Assembly (NCBI GenBank): GCA_051306415.1
Contig: JBPPNE010000002.1
Coordinates: forward strand, 1 to 49,588
Reading direction: 5' to 3'
Source of the DNA: CBDDRG01 sp051306415
GTDB taxonomy: Bacteria > Pseudomonadota > Gammaproteobacteria > Pseudomonadales > Porticoccaceae
Length of the DNA stretch: 49,588 nucleotides
Positions within the stretch are counted from its first letter, which is position 1. Each line of letters starts with the position of its first letter. The notes under the pieces were generated by a model that saw only the letters and a list, made by a program, of their open reading frames with translations, was not told where the DNA came from and did no database searches. A program made the translations under genes and the position numbers. Positions 5,805 to 13,611 of the stretch are shown piece by piece.

Positions 5805-6503
5805 CTATTCTACATCGCTGAGGTGGCCGTGACGAATGTCTTTGCCCTCGACCAGGTAGACCACGTGCTCGCAGATGTTTTTGGCGTGATCGCCGATCCG
5901 CTCCAGTGCGCGCAGCACCCAGAGTATGTTGATCACCCGAGAAATGCTCCGGGGATCTTCCATCATGTAGGTGATCAATTCGCGCAGCGCGGAGTTGTAG
6001 TCGCGGTCAATCTGCATGTCCTTGGCCATGGTGATAATCGCGGCCTTGCTGTCGAAGCGCATGAAGGCATCGAGCGACTCATTGAGCATCTCGCAAACGC
6101 TGTTGGCGATATGACGAACCTCGACATAGCCCCGTGGCGAGGCGCCATCGACGCTGAGCACAATGGCCATCTTGGCGATTTTGCGCGCCTCGTCGCCAAT
6201 TCGCTCCAGATCGCGAATGGATTTGGCCACCACCATTACCATCCGCAGATCGGTCGCCGCAGGCTGGCGCAGGGCGATCAGCGTCGTGCAGTTTTCATCG
6301 ATGGTCCGCTCCAGCTCGTCGATGCGCTCTTCTTCGACCATGACCTGATCAGCGAGGCGACTGTCCGCGGTTTCGAGCGCCCTGACCGCATCGGTCAGCT
6401 GCCGCTCCACCCTGCCGCCCATTTCGAGCATCTGGGTTTTTATCTCTTCCAGATCCTGGTTGAACTGGCGCGAGATATGCTGATCGAGATTCAACTTGTC
6501 CAT
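5805..6503 (-). CDS. phoU: Phosphate-specific transport system accessory protein PhoU
   Basis: The 232-residue protein shows the two repeated three-helix PhoU domains. Each carries the metal-binding E/D-x-x-x-D pattern: ERIGDEARKIAKMA near residues 100-115 and the matching ERIGDHAKNICEHVVY near residue 210. Family knowledge: PhoU is a cytoplasmic negative regulator linking the PstSCAB transporter to the PhoR kinase, so that high phosphate keeps the Pho regulon off. It is the last gene of the pst operon here, 13 bases after pstB, the usual position. No phoB or phoR gene is in the window. Length and motifs are normal. Confidence 0.96.
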   Translation of the reverse strand: MDKLNLDQHISRQFNQDLEEIKTQMLEMGGRVERQLTDAVRALETADSRLADQVMVEEERIDELERTIDENCTTLIALRQPAATDLRMVMVVAKSIRDLERIGDEARKIAKMAIVLSVDGASPRGYVEVRHIANSVCEMLNESLDAFMRFDSKAAIITMAKDMQIDRDYNSALRELITYMMEDPRSISRVINILWVLRALERIGDHAKNICEHVVYLVEGKDIRHGHLSDVE

Positions 6504-6516
6504 GGTTCGACTCCTG

Positions 6517-7389
6517 TCAGCCGAAGCGGCCGGTTATGTAGGCTTCGGTCAATTCATGTTTGGGCGCGGTAAAAATAGTCTCGGTGTCATTCACTTCGAT
6601 CAACAAACCGAGATGGAAGTACGCCGTTCGGTGCGAAACCCGCGCCGCCTGCTGCATGTTGTGGGTCACAATGACGATGGTGTAGTGCTCCGCCAATTCG
6701 GCGATCAATCCCTCGATGCGAGCGGTCGCGATGGGGTCGAGCGCCGAACAGGGCTCGTCCATCAGAATCACTTCTGGGTTGATGGCAATCGCCCGCGCGA
6801 TGCACAGGCGCTGCTGCTGGCCGCCGGACAAGCCCGTCCCCGGCTCGCGCAGGCGGTCTTTGACCTCGTCCCATAACCCGGCTTTTTGCAAACTGGTCTC
6901 GACGATGTCATCCAGCTCGACGCGACGCGACGCCAGACCATGCAGTTTGGGGCCGTAGGCGACGTTGTCGTAAACGGATTTCGGGAAGGGGTTGGGCTTC
7001 TGAAACACCATGCCGACACGGGCGCGCAGCGCCACCACATCCATTTTCGAATCGTAGATGCTCTCGTTCTCGAGCAAAAATTCGCCGCTGACACGGCAAC
7101 CATCGACGGTGTCGTTCATCCGATTGAGCGCGCGCAGAAACGTCGACTTGCCGCAACCCGAAGGCCCGATCATCGCGATCACTTCGTTTTTCCCGATATC
7201 GATGCTGACATCAAAAAGGGCCTGCTTGTCGCCGTAAAACACATTGGCGTTGCGGGTGCGCATTTTGGGATCGTCAACAAAAGGCTTGCCGATGGTTTTG
7301 TTCCCCGCTTCGTCTCTCGACAAATCGACGGCGGCGGTCGCGGCAACCGGGGAATCTCTCAACGTTCTTCCAACCACAGCGGTCTCCAT
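6517..7389 (-). CDS. pstB: Phosphate ABC transporter ATP-binding protein PstB
   Basis: This is the ATPase subunit that powers high-affinity phosphate import through PstC/PstA. Seen are Walker A GPSGCGKST (about residues 75-83), Q-loop Gln130, signature LSGGQQQR (187-194), Walker B VILMDEP (about 207-213) and switch His243 in VTHNM. The ATG at 7389 follows GGAGG by nine bases and is preferred over an in-frame ATG at 7464, which would overlap pstA. The 290-residue product has about 40 residues before the conserved MRTRNANVFYGD start, a longer N-terminus than the E. coli protein. The gene lies 34 bases after pstA and just before phoU. Confidence 0.96.
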   Translation of the reverse strand: METAVVGRTLRDSPVAATAAVDLSRDEAGNKTIGKPFVDDPKMRTRNANVFYGDKQALFDVSIDIGKNEVIAMIGPSGCGKSTFLRALNRMNDTVDGCRVSGEFLLENESIYDSKMDVVALRARVGMVFQKPNPFPKSVYDNVAYGPKLHGLASRRVELDDIVETSLQKAGLWDEVKDRLREPGTGLSGGQQQRLCIARAIAINPEVILMDEPCSALDPIATARIEGLIAELAEHYTIVIVTHNMQQAARVSHRTAYFHLGLLIEVNDTETIFTAPKHELTEAYITGRFG

Positions 7390-7423
7390 CGTTCGATGCC
7401 TCCAGTTGATCAGCCTACCGGCA

Positions 7424-8755
7424 CTACCAACGCCGCTCAAGCCGTTTGCGCAAGATAACCGCAATCGCGTTCATCGCCATCAGAAAGCCGAGCAGCACCA
7501 TGATGGCTGCCGAGGTTTTTTCCACAAACCCGCGCTCCGGGCTATCCGCCCACAGATATATCTGCACCGGGAGCACCGTCGATGGCTCGACAAAGCTGCC
7601 CGGCACGTCGACGATGAAGGCCACCATACCAATCATCAGCAGGGGCGCCGACTCACCCAACGCGCGCGCCATACCAATAATAGCCCCGGTCAGCATGCCC
7701 GGCATCGCCAGCGGCAACACGTGATGCAGCACCACCTGCATCGGCGACGCGCCGATGCCAATGGCGGCTTCGCGGATCGACGGCGGCACCGATTTGATGG
7801 CGGCACGGCTGACGATAACGACGGTCGGCAAGGTCATTATCGCGAGCACCAAACCGCCGGTTATCGGTGCCGAGCGCGGAACGCCAAAAAAATTGATGAA
7901 CACCGCCAGCCCCAACAGACCAAATATCACCGAGGGCACCGCCGCCAGATTGTTGATGTTGACCTCGACGAGGTCTGTCCAAGCGTTCTTCGGCGCAACT
8001 TCTTCGAGGTAGACGGCGGCGGCGACACCCACCGGAAACGCCAGCGCGAGGGTAACCACCAGCGTCAGCAGGGAGCCCATGATGGCGCCACCAATGCCGG
8101 CCTGTTCGGGCTCGCGGGAATCGCCGTTGGTGAAGAACCGGGTATTGAAGTGCAGCTCAATCTGCCCGCGCTCGTCGAGTTGGTCAATCCACTGCCGTTG
8201 CCGTTCACTGATACCGCTGGCCGCAGCGCTGTCGTCTGCGTCCCGGGTTTTGAAGTAGTTGTTGACCTTGTCATCCGCCAGCAACCAAAGGGTTTCTCTG
8301 CCGCCCAGCAGCTGGTGGTCAGCGGCCAACCGCGCTTGCAAGCGGTAGGTTGCGTCGTTGCTGACCAGTTGAACCAGCGCCATCCGCGCGCCGCGCTCGG
8401 TGACATCGCCGAACCTTTCACGCAGCGCGGCCTTCACCACGGCGGAGTAATCCGCCGCCGCGAGCTGCTGGGAATCCGCGACATCGCTGACGCCCAGCAC
8501 ATCCTTGTCATAGACCACCTCAAGCTGGAGGTAGGTCTGCCGAAAGGCGCCATGGCCCTTGCCGACAATGTCGGCAAACAACAACGCCACGCAGCCGAGA
8601 CCGAACAGAATCGCCGCGAGCCCGTAGTAGCGGAACCGGCGTTCGGCGTTATAGCGCCGGGCAAGACCCTGGCGCACCTTTCTTGCACTCGCGTGAGGGT
8701 CGCCAAGCACCGCGTTGGTATCCATTCTGTTGGTATCAGTGTTGGTATCAGTCAT
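7424..8755 (-). CDS. pstA: Phosphate ABC transporter permease PstA
   Basis: This inner-membrane permease has 443 residues, about 150 longer than E. coli PstA. After a cytoplasmic N-terminus comes a first membrane segment (YYGLAAILFGLGCVALLFADIV, about residues 43-64), then a large soluble region of roughly 150 residues of the type annotated as DUF3333. The conserved permease core follows (GSLLTLVVTLALAFPVGVAAAVYLEE, EAAIGIGASPMQVV, GMARALGESAPLLMIG). The EAA-like loop contacts PstB. The extreme N-terminus contains the triplet DTN three times, from GATACCAAC repeats in the DNA. Translation may begin at the ATG at 8755, which overlaps the end of pstC by eight bases, or at Met11. Confidence 0.95.
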   Translation of the reverse strand: MTDTNTDTNRMDTNAVLGDPHASARKVRQGLARRYNAERRFRYYGLAAILFGLGCVALLFADIVGKGHGAFRQTYLQLEVVYDKDVLGVSDVADSQQLAAADYSAVVKAALRERFGDVTERGARMALVQLVSNDATYRLQARLAADHQLLGGRETLWLLADDKVNNYFKTRDADDSAAASGISERQRQWIDQLDERGQIELHFNTRFFTNGDSREPEQAGIGGAIMGSLLTLVVTLALAFPVGVAAAVYLEEVAPKNAWTDLVEVNINNLAAVPSVIFGLLGLAVFINFFGVPRSAPITGGLVLAIMTLPTVVIVSRAAIKSVPPSIREAAIGIGASPMQVVLHHVLPLAMPGMLTGAIIGMARALGESAPLLMIGMVAFIVDVPGSFVEPSTVLPVQIYLWADSPERGFVEKTSAAIMVLLGFLMAMNAIAVILRKRLERRW

Positions 8756-10136
8756 ATTGTTCCCGATATTTCTTGACGACGCGGAGGGCGATGATATTCA
8801 ACACCAGCGTAACGACGAACAGCACCAGACCCAACGCAAACGCCGCCAGGGTTTTGGGGCTGTCAAACTCCTGATCACCCACCAGCAGGGTGACAATCTG
8901 CACCGTCACCGTGGTCACTGCCTCAAGGGGATTGGCGGTCAGGTTGGCGGCCAGCCCGGCGGCCATCACCACAATCATGGTTTCGCCAATGGCGCGGGAA
9001 GCCGCGAGCAACACACTGCCGACAATGCCGGGCAGCGCGGCGGGAAAAATGACTTTCTTGGTCGTCTCCGAGCGGGTCGCGCCGAGCGCCAAAGAGCCAT
9101 CGCGCATGCTGTTGGGCACGGCGGTAATGACATCGTCGGCCAACGACGACACGAAGGGAATTATCATCACCCCCATCACCAGCCCCGCCGCCAGCGCGCT
9201 CTCGGAGGAGACGGTTAGCCCCACGCCGACGCCCGCATCGCGGATCAAGGGCGCCACCGTCAGCGCCGCGAAAAACCCGTAGACGACTGTCGGAATGCCG
9301 GCGAGAATTTCCAGCGCGGGTTTGGCGAAATTGCGCAAATGCGGACTTGCGTATTCGGCGAGATAGATCGCCGACATCAACCCCACTGGCACCGCCACCG
9401 CCATCGCGATCAGCGAAATCAACAGCGTGCCGGCAAAGAGGGGAACCGCGCCAAAGCTGCCCGAACTGCCCACCTGATCCGCGCGCATCGCCATCTGCGG
9501 GCTCCACTCCAGACCGAACAGAAAGTCAGTGACGGGAATGGCCTGGAAAAAGCGCAGGGCCTCAAAGAGCACAGAGAGCAGAATGCCCAGCGTGGTGAAT
9601 ACCGCGATGCTCGCGCAACACAGCAGCGCCGCGCTGAACACTCGCTCGACTTGCTGGCGCGCGCGCACCAGTGGCGACATGGTGACCCAAGCCCAGCCGG
9701 CACCAACCACGGCGAAACTCAACGCGACAGCGGTGATCAATTTGCTCGCCAGGCCACGCAAACCCACCATCTGCTGGGCGGCGGCGACAAGGCCGGGATC
9801 GACCTGGGTCTCGTTCAGGGCACCGCTCGCCAAGTTCTCAATACGACTGATGAGCAGATTGTATTCGGCCGTGGAATGGGGTTGAAGGTGCTCAGGGAGC
9901 CCGGACATTACCCGCCCGGTGATCAGCGGGTCGTCAAACATGAGCCAGAGCAGCAACAACAGCAGCGCGGGCAAACCGCACCAGACCGCGGCGCGCACAC
10001 CGTAGTACAGCGGCAGTGAATGCAGATGGCGAATGCCGCCCAGTGGCCTCGCCAGCGACAGCGAACGGTTGTGGCCAAGAAAGTAGGCGGCGACCGCCAG
10101 CGCCATCAGGATCAAAAGCAAGTTGACCGTCTGCAT
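8748..10136 (-). CDS. pstC: Phosphate ABC transporter permease PstC
   Basis: This is the second permease of the phosphate importer, 462 residues against about 320 in E. coli. It opens with a hydrophobic segment (VNLLLILMALAVAAYFLGHN), then a second one near residue 55, then a periplasmic insertion before the canonical permease core from about residue 200. The core includes PLFAGTLLISLIAMAVAVPVGLMSAIYLAEYA, then LEILAGIPTVVYGFFA and ALGATRSETTKKVIFPAALPGI (EAA-type loop). The long form is common in marine and environmental gammaproteobacteria. It overlaps pstA by eight bases. Upstream, a strong hairpin separates it from pstS, so it is probably transcribed at a lower level than pstS. Confidence 0.95.
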   Translation of the reverse strand: MQTVNLLLILMALAVAAYFLGHNRSLSLARPLGGIRHLHSLPLYYGVRAAVWCGLPALLLLLLWLMFDDPLITGRVMSGLPEHLQPHSTAEYNLLISRIENLASGALNETQVDPGLVAAAQQMVGLRGLASKLITAVALSFAVVGAGWAWVTMSPLVRARQQVERVFSAALLCCASIAVFTTLGILLSVLFEALRFFQAIPVTDFLFGLEWSPQMAMRADQVGSSGSFGAVPLFAGTLLISLIAMAVAVPVGLMSAIYLAEYASPHLRNFAKPALEILAGIPTVVYGFFAALTVAPLIRDAGVGVGLTVSSESALAAGLVMGVMIIPFVSSLADDVITAVPNSMRDGSLALGATRSETTKKVIFPAALPGIVGSVLLAASRAIGETMIVVMAAGLAANLTANPLEAVTTVTVQIVTLLVGDQEFDSPKTLAAFALGLVLFVVTLVLNIIALRVVKKYREQYD

Positions 10137-10173
10137 TCGTTGATCCGCCGTTGAGGTGTCGAGCTATCTGCTT

Positions 10174-10212
10174 TGAAAAAAGACTTGGGCTTGACCGCAG
10201 TCAAGCCCAAGC
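10174..10212 (-). terminator. Intra-operon terminator/attenuator between pstS and pstC
   Basis: On the minus strand CTTGGGCTTGAC pairs perfectly with GTCAAGCCCAAG (12 bp, 4-base loop; plus-strand arms 10184-10195 and 10200-10211), followed by TCTTTTTTC. It lies 47 bases after the pstS stop and 37 bases before pstC. It looks like a rho-independent terminator or 3'-end stabiliser allowing far more PstS than permease. Confidence 0.82.
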
Positions 10213-10258
10213 TTAAATCACACGGGGAAAGAGAACATCGTTACTTTGTCGGCGCGGC

Positions 10259-11323
10259 TTATTGGAGCTCCTGGCCGGCCAATAGTTTCATCGCCTTGGT
10301 GTCCGCGGCCACCTGCTGGCGGAGCGCTTTCGGCAGCGGAATCAAGCCCTTTTCGCTCAGATAGCCGTCTTCGCCCCAAGCTTTTTCACTGGTCAACTCG
10401 GCGAGAAAACCGTCGATGCCAGGCACCACGCCGACGTGCGCCTTTTTCACATAAATGAACAGGGGACGCGAAATGGTGTAGGACTTATTGGCGATGGCCT
10501 CAAAGCTCGGCGCAACGCCTTCAATCACAGCGCCCTGCACCTTGTCACTGTTCTGCTCCAGAAAGCTGTAGCCGAAGATGCCCAGGGCATTGGGGTTGCT
10601 GACCAGCTTCTGCACGATCAGGTTGTCGTTTTCGCCCGCCTCGATGTAGTGGCCGTCCTCGCGAATGCCGTAGCAAAGGGCCTTGAAACGATCCTTCTCA
10701 TCGGCCTCCATGTCCTTGATCCAGGGAAACGTCTTGCAGCCAGCCTCCATCGCCAGCTCGTGGAAGGCATCGCGGGTGCCTGACGTCGGCGGCGGCCCCA
10801 GCACTTCGATCTTGGTGGCGGGCAGTGCTGGGTTGACGTCCTTCCAGGTTTTGTACGGATTGGCGATCACCTTGCCGGCCTTGCCTGGGCTGGGTACGTT
10901 CTTGGCCAGTGCCAGGAACAGATCTTTGCGGGTCAACTGCATCTGCGCGGTCTTGAGGGAGTTGGCCACCACAATGCCATCATAGCCAATCATCACCTCG
11001 ACGATGTCGTTGACACCGGCGCCGCCGCAAGCATCAAATTCGGTCTTCTTTATGCGCCGCGACGCATTGGCCATATCCGGGTGATTGGTACCGACGCCGG
11101 CGCAAAACAGTTTGAAGCCACCGCCGGTACCGGTCGATTCCACCTTTGGCGTTGCCTTTGCGCCCGCCTTGCCGAAGTGCTCGGCGACAACGGTGGCAAA
11201 GGGGTAAACCGTCGATGAGCCGACGAGGCTGATATATTCCCGAGAAGCCGCCAGCGTGGGCAGGCTGGTCAGAACTAGCGCCGCGCCCAAGCCGAGCACA
11301 GACGTTTTCAATGCGTTTTTCAC
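10259..11323 (-). CDS. pstS: Phosphate ABC transporter periplasmic substrate-binding protein PstS
   Basis: This periplasmic protein captures inorganic phosphate for PstCAB. The GTG at 11323 is preferred because CAGGAG stands seven bases upstream and it gives a compact signal peptide (VKNALKTSVLGLGAALVLTS, cut after TLAA); the in-frame ATG at 11350 would put nine residues before it. The mature 354-residue precursor shows the phosphate-binding features LVGSSTVYP near residue 33, ESTGTGGGF near residue 69, and TSGTRDAF. The SREYI/FCAG version is common in marine Proteobacteria rather than the E. coli type. It is the first gene of the pst operon, with a Pho-box-like site 50-90 bases upstream of its start. 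Confidence 0.95.
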   Translation of the reverse strand: MKNALKTSVLGLGAALVLTSLPTLAASREYISLVGSSTVYPFATVVAEHFGKAGAKATPKVESTGTGGGFKLFCAGVGTNHPDMANASRRIKKTEFDACGGAGVNDIVEVMIGYDGIVVANSLKTAQMQLTRKDLFLALAKNVPSPGKAGKVIANPYKTWKDVNPALPATKIEVLGPPPTSGTRDAFHELAMEAGCKTFPWIKDMEADEKDRFKALCYGIREDGHYIEAGENDNLIVQKLVSNPNALGIFGYSFLEQNSDKVQGAVIEGVAPSFEAIANKSYTISRPLFIYVKKAHVGVVPGIDGFLAELTSEKAWGEDGYLSEKGLIPLPKALRQQVAADTKAMKLLAGQELQ

Positions 11324-11370
11324 GATTTTCTCCTGTAGGTGAGTAGTCACGGCGCCATCGTAGAACTGAG

Positions 11371-11410
11371 CCGTGACAAGATTATGGACAAATTATGTCA
11401 TTTATATGAC
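11371..11410 (-). promoter_or_regulatory. Probable PhoB-binding site (Pho box) upstream of pstS
   Basis: The minus strand reads ATGACATAATT, TGTCCATAATC, TTGTCACGG in direct succession: three TGNC half-sites spaced 10 and 12 bases with AT-rich gaps, close to the PhoB pattern of CTGTCAT repeats every 11 bases. The match to consensus is imperfect, so this is inference supported by its place 50-90 bases before pstS. Confidence 0.5.
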
Positions 11411-11501
11411 TAGGCTCGCCGCTTGAGCGAGAACGCCGGTAGTTCACCGGCGCGGCATCGATATAATGCCCTCCAAATTCTGCGCGGGGAGGAGGGATGC
11501 G

Positions 11502-12041
11502 ATGTCGCCGTTAGTCAGCGGTACCAAGCGGATGATCGCGGTGATCGACGGCTTCACCGAGACCAGCGGCCAGGCCATCGCCTGGCTGACCCTCGCGATA
11601 ATGACGATCACCTGCACCGTGGTGGTGATGCGCTACCTGGTGGGTGGCAATGCGATCGCGTTGCAGGAATCGGTGATCTACCTCCACGCCACCGTGTTTA
11701 TGCTGGGGGCGGCGTTCACGCTGAAGCGCGGCGGCCACGTCCGGGTCGATATCCTGTACCGCGCGCTGTCGACACGATCCCGTGCCCTCATTGATGTTCT
11801 CGGCGGGCTGTTGTTCCTCATCCCGGTTTGTGGGCTGATTTTCTGGCTGAGCTGGGACTATGTGATGAACAGTTGGGCAGCGCGGGAAGCCTCCGGCGAA
11901 TCCACCGGCTTGCCTTGGGTGTACGCGCTCAAGACCTTGATGCTGATGATGCCCGCGACCCTGCTGGTTCAGGGTATCGCCGAGATCCTGCGCAACCTGC
12001 TGTTGCTGCTGCCCGGCGCTGAGCAAGGGGCAAAACCGTGA
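11502..12041 (+). CDS. TRAP transporter small permease (DctQ-type)
   Basis: The 179-residue protein has four membrane segments (about AWLTLAIMTITCTVVVMRYLV, SVIYLHATVFMLGAAFTL, VLGGLLFLIPVCGLIFWL and TLMLMMPATLLVQGIAEIL), the DctQ topology. The segment VRVDILY after the second helix is typical. The ATG at 11502 follows GGGGAGGAGGG by six bases and is preferred over upstream ATGs. Family knowledge: with the large permease and a periplasmic DctP protein it forms a sodium-driven importer of organic acids or related solutes. The large permease follows with a 4-base overlap, but no DctP gene is visible nearby. A TATAAT at 11462-11467 may be its -10 element, without a good -35. The substrate is unknown. 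Confidence 0.9.
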   Translation: MSPLVSGTKRMIAVIDGFTETSGQAIAWLTLAIMTITCTVVVMRYLVGGNAIALQESVIYLHATVFMLGAAFTLKRGGHVRVDILYRALSTRSRALIDVLGGLLFLIPVCGLIFWLSWDYVMNSWAAREASGESTGLPWVYALKTLMLMMPATLLVQGIAEILRNLLLLLPGAEQGAKP

Positions 12042-13405
12042 TCGAGTATCTGCCCCTGTTTTTATTTGCCGCCGTTTGCCTGGTGTTGATGCTCGGCTAT
12101 CCGGTCGCGCTGTCGCTCGCCGGAACCGCTCTGGCGGCGGCATTTATCGGCACCCTCAGCGGGCATTTCGACATGGCCTTCCTGCGCGCGCTGCCCAATC
12201 GACTGTACGGCACCATGGCCAACACCAGCTTGATCGCCGTGCCGCTGTTTATTCTGATGGGCGTGATGCTGGAGAAATCCAAACTGGCCGAGGCGCTGCT
12301 CGACAGCATGGCGCAAGTGTTTCGTCGCCTGCCCGGCGGGCTTGGCGTTTCAGTCGTGTTAGTGGGGATGCTGCTGGCCGCCAGCACCGGCATCGTCGGC
12401 GCCACCGTGGTGACCATGGGCCTGATGTCCTTGCCCAGCATGCTCAAACAGGGCTACAGCCCGGCGCTCTCCGCCGGAACCATCTGCGCGACCGGCACCC
12501 TCGGCCAGATCATTCCTCCCTCCATCATCCTGGTACTGCTCGGCGATACGCTGTCGAGCGCCTATGCGCAGGCCCAGTTGTCGATGGGCGTGTTCACCCC
12601 CAAGACCGTCTCTGTAGGAGACCTGTTCCTTGGCGCGGTTGTGCCGGGGCTACTGCTCGTCGTGATTTATTGCGTCTATCTACTGGTCTACGCTCGCCTG
12701 CGGCCGGCGGCGATGCCAGCAGCCCGCGACAACGCGGCTATTTCGACCGGCGCGCTGTTACGCAGCCTGCTGCCCCCTATCGTGCTTATTGGCGCGGTGA
12801 TGGGCTCCATTCTGGCTGGCATCGCGACGCCAACGGAGGCCGCGGGTGTCGGCGCGCTCGGCGCTACCCTGCTCGCGATCCTCAACCGGCAGCTATCCTG
12901 GCAGCGCTTGCGCGAGGTCGTCACCTTCACCACGGAATCCACCGCGATGGTGTTCCTGATTTTAATCGGGGCGGCGGTGTTTTCCCTGGTGTTTCGCGGC
13001 TTCGGCGGCGAAGAGATGGTGGCGAAACTGTTTGAAGGCATCCCGGGCGGACGCTTTGGCGCGGTTCTGGTCGTAATGCTGGTGATTTTCCTGCTTGGCT
13101 TTATTCTCGATTTCATCGAGATCATCTTCGTGGTGGTGCCCATCGTCGGCCCGGTTGTGCTCGCCATGGGCGTGGATCCGGTCTGGTTAGGGATCATGAT
13201 CGCGGTGAACCTGCAAACGTCTTTCCTGACGCCACCGTTTGGTTTCGCGCTGTTCTACCTGCAGGGGGTCGCGCCGCCGGAACTCAAGACCAGTGCAATC
13301 TACCGTGGCGTGGTGCCTTTTATCGGGCTCCAAGTGCTGGTATTGATCATGCTGGCGATGTGGCCGCAACTGGCCACCTGGCTGCCCGCCGCATGGCTGC
13401 AATAG
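12038..13405 (+). CDS. TRAP transporter large permease (DctM-type)
   Basis: The gene starts with GTG overlapping the stop of the small permease (GTGA). Its 455 residues form about 12 membrane helices, with DctM landmarks: LFILMGVMLEKSKLAEALLDSM near residue 70, LLAASTGIVGATVVTMGLMSLP, and GTICATGTLGQIIPPSIILVLLGD, the conserved IPPSI(I/L) motif. A second half contains ATPTEAAGVGALGA and FLTPPFGFALFYLQGVAPPE. Family knowledge: the large subunit carries the sodium and solute path. It has the length and motifs of the C4-dicarboxylate/mannitol-chloroaromatic type, but the solute cannot be told without the binding protein. Confidence 0.93.
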   Translation: MIEYLPLFLFAAVCLVLMLGYPVALSLAGTALAAAFIGTLSGHFDMAFLRALPNRLYGTMANTSLIAVPLFILMGVMLEKSKLAEALLDSMAQVFRRLPGGLGVSVVLVGMLLAASTGIVGATVVTMGLMSLPSMLKQGYSPALSAGTICATGTLGQIIPPSIILVLLGDTLSSAYAQAQLSMGVFTPKTVSVGDLFLGAVVPGLLLVVIYCVYLLVYARLRPAAMPAARDNAAISTGALLRSLLPPIVLIGAVMGSILAGIATPTEAAGVGALGATLLAILNRQLSWQRLREVVTFTTESTAMVFLILIGAAVFSLVFRGFGGEEMVAKLFEGIPGGRFGAVLVVMLVIFLLGFILDFIEIIFVVVPIVGPVVLAMGVDPVWLGIMIAVNLQTSFLTPPFGFALFYLQGVAPPELKTSAIYRGVVPFIGLQVLVLIMLAMWPQLATWLPAAWLQ

Positions 13406-13611
13406 CAGTGCGCTTTCGGGGGTAGACGCCCGGTGCTGGCCGCCATGTGTCATGCGGCTTTCGACCGTTCTGCGCGATATATTCGGCGGCCATAAAGCCA
13501 TCATCCGTGCCATCCTGTGCTTGCCTCGGCGGCTACTGCGCTCAACGGCATCCTGTGCTCTAATCATCACCATCGAACTGCGATTCATAATCATAAAAGC
13601 AGGAGGCGGAG

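Noticed and set aside
7244..8776. 510-codon plus-strand frame opposite pstB/pstA
   Set aside because: Composition (His, Arg, Gln, Gly-rich, low hydrophobic) is typical of the complement of a membrane-protein gene; pstA on the other strand has clear motifs.
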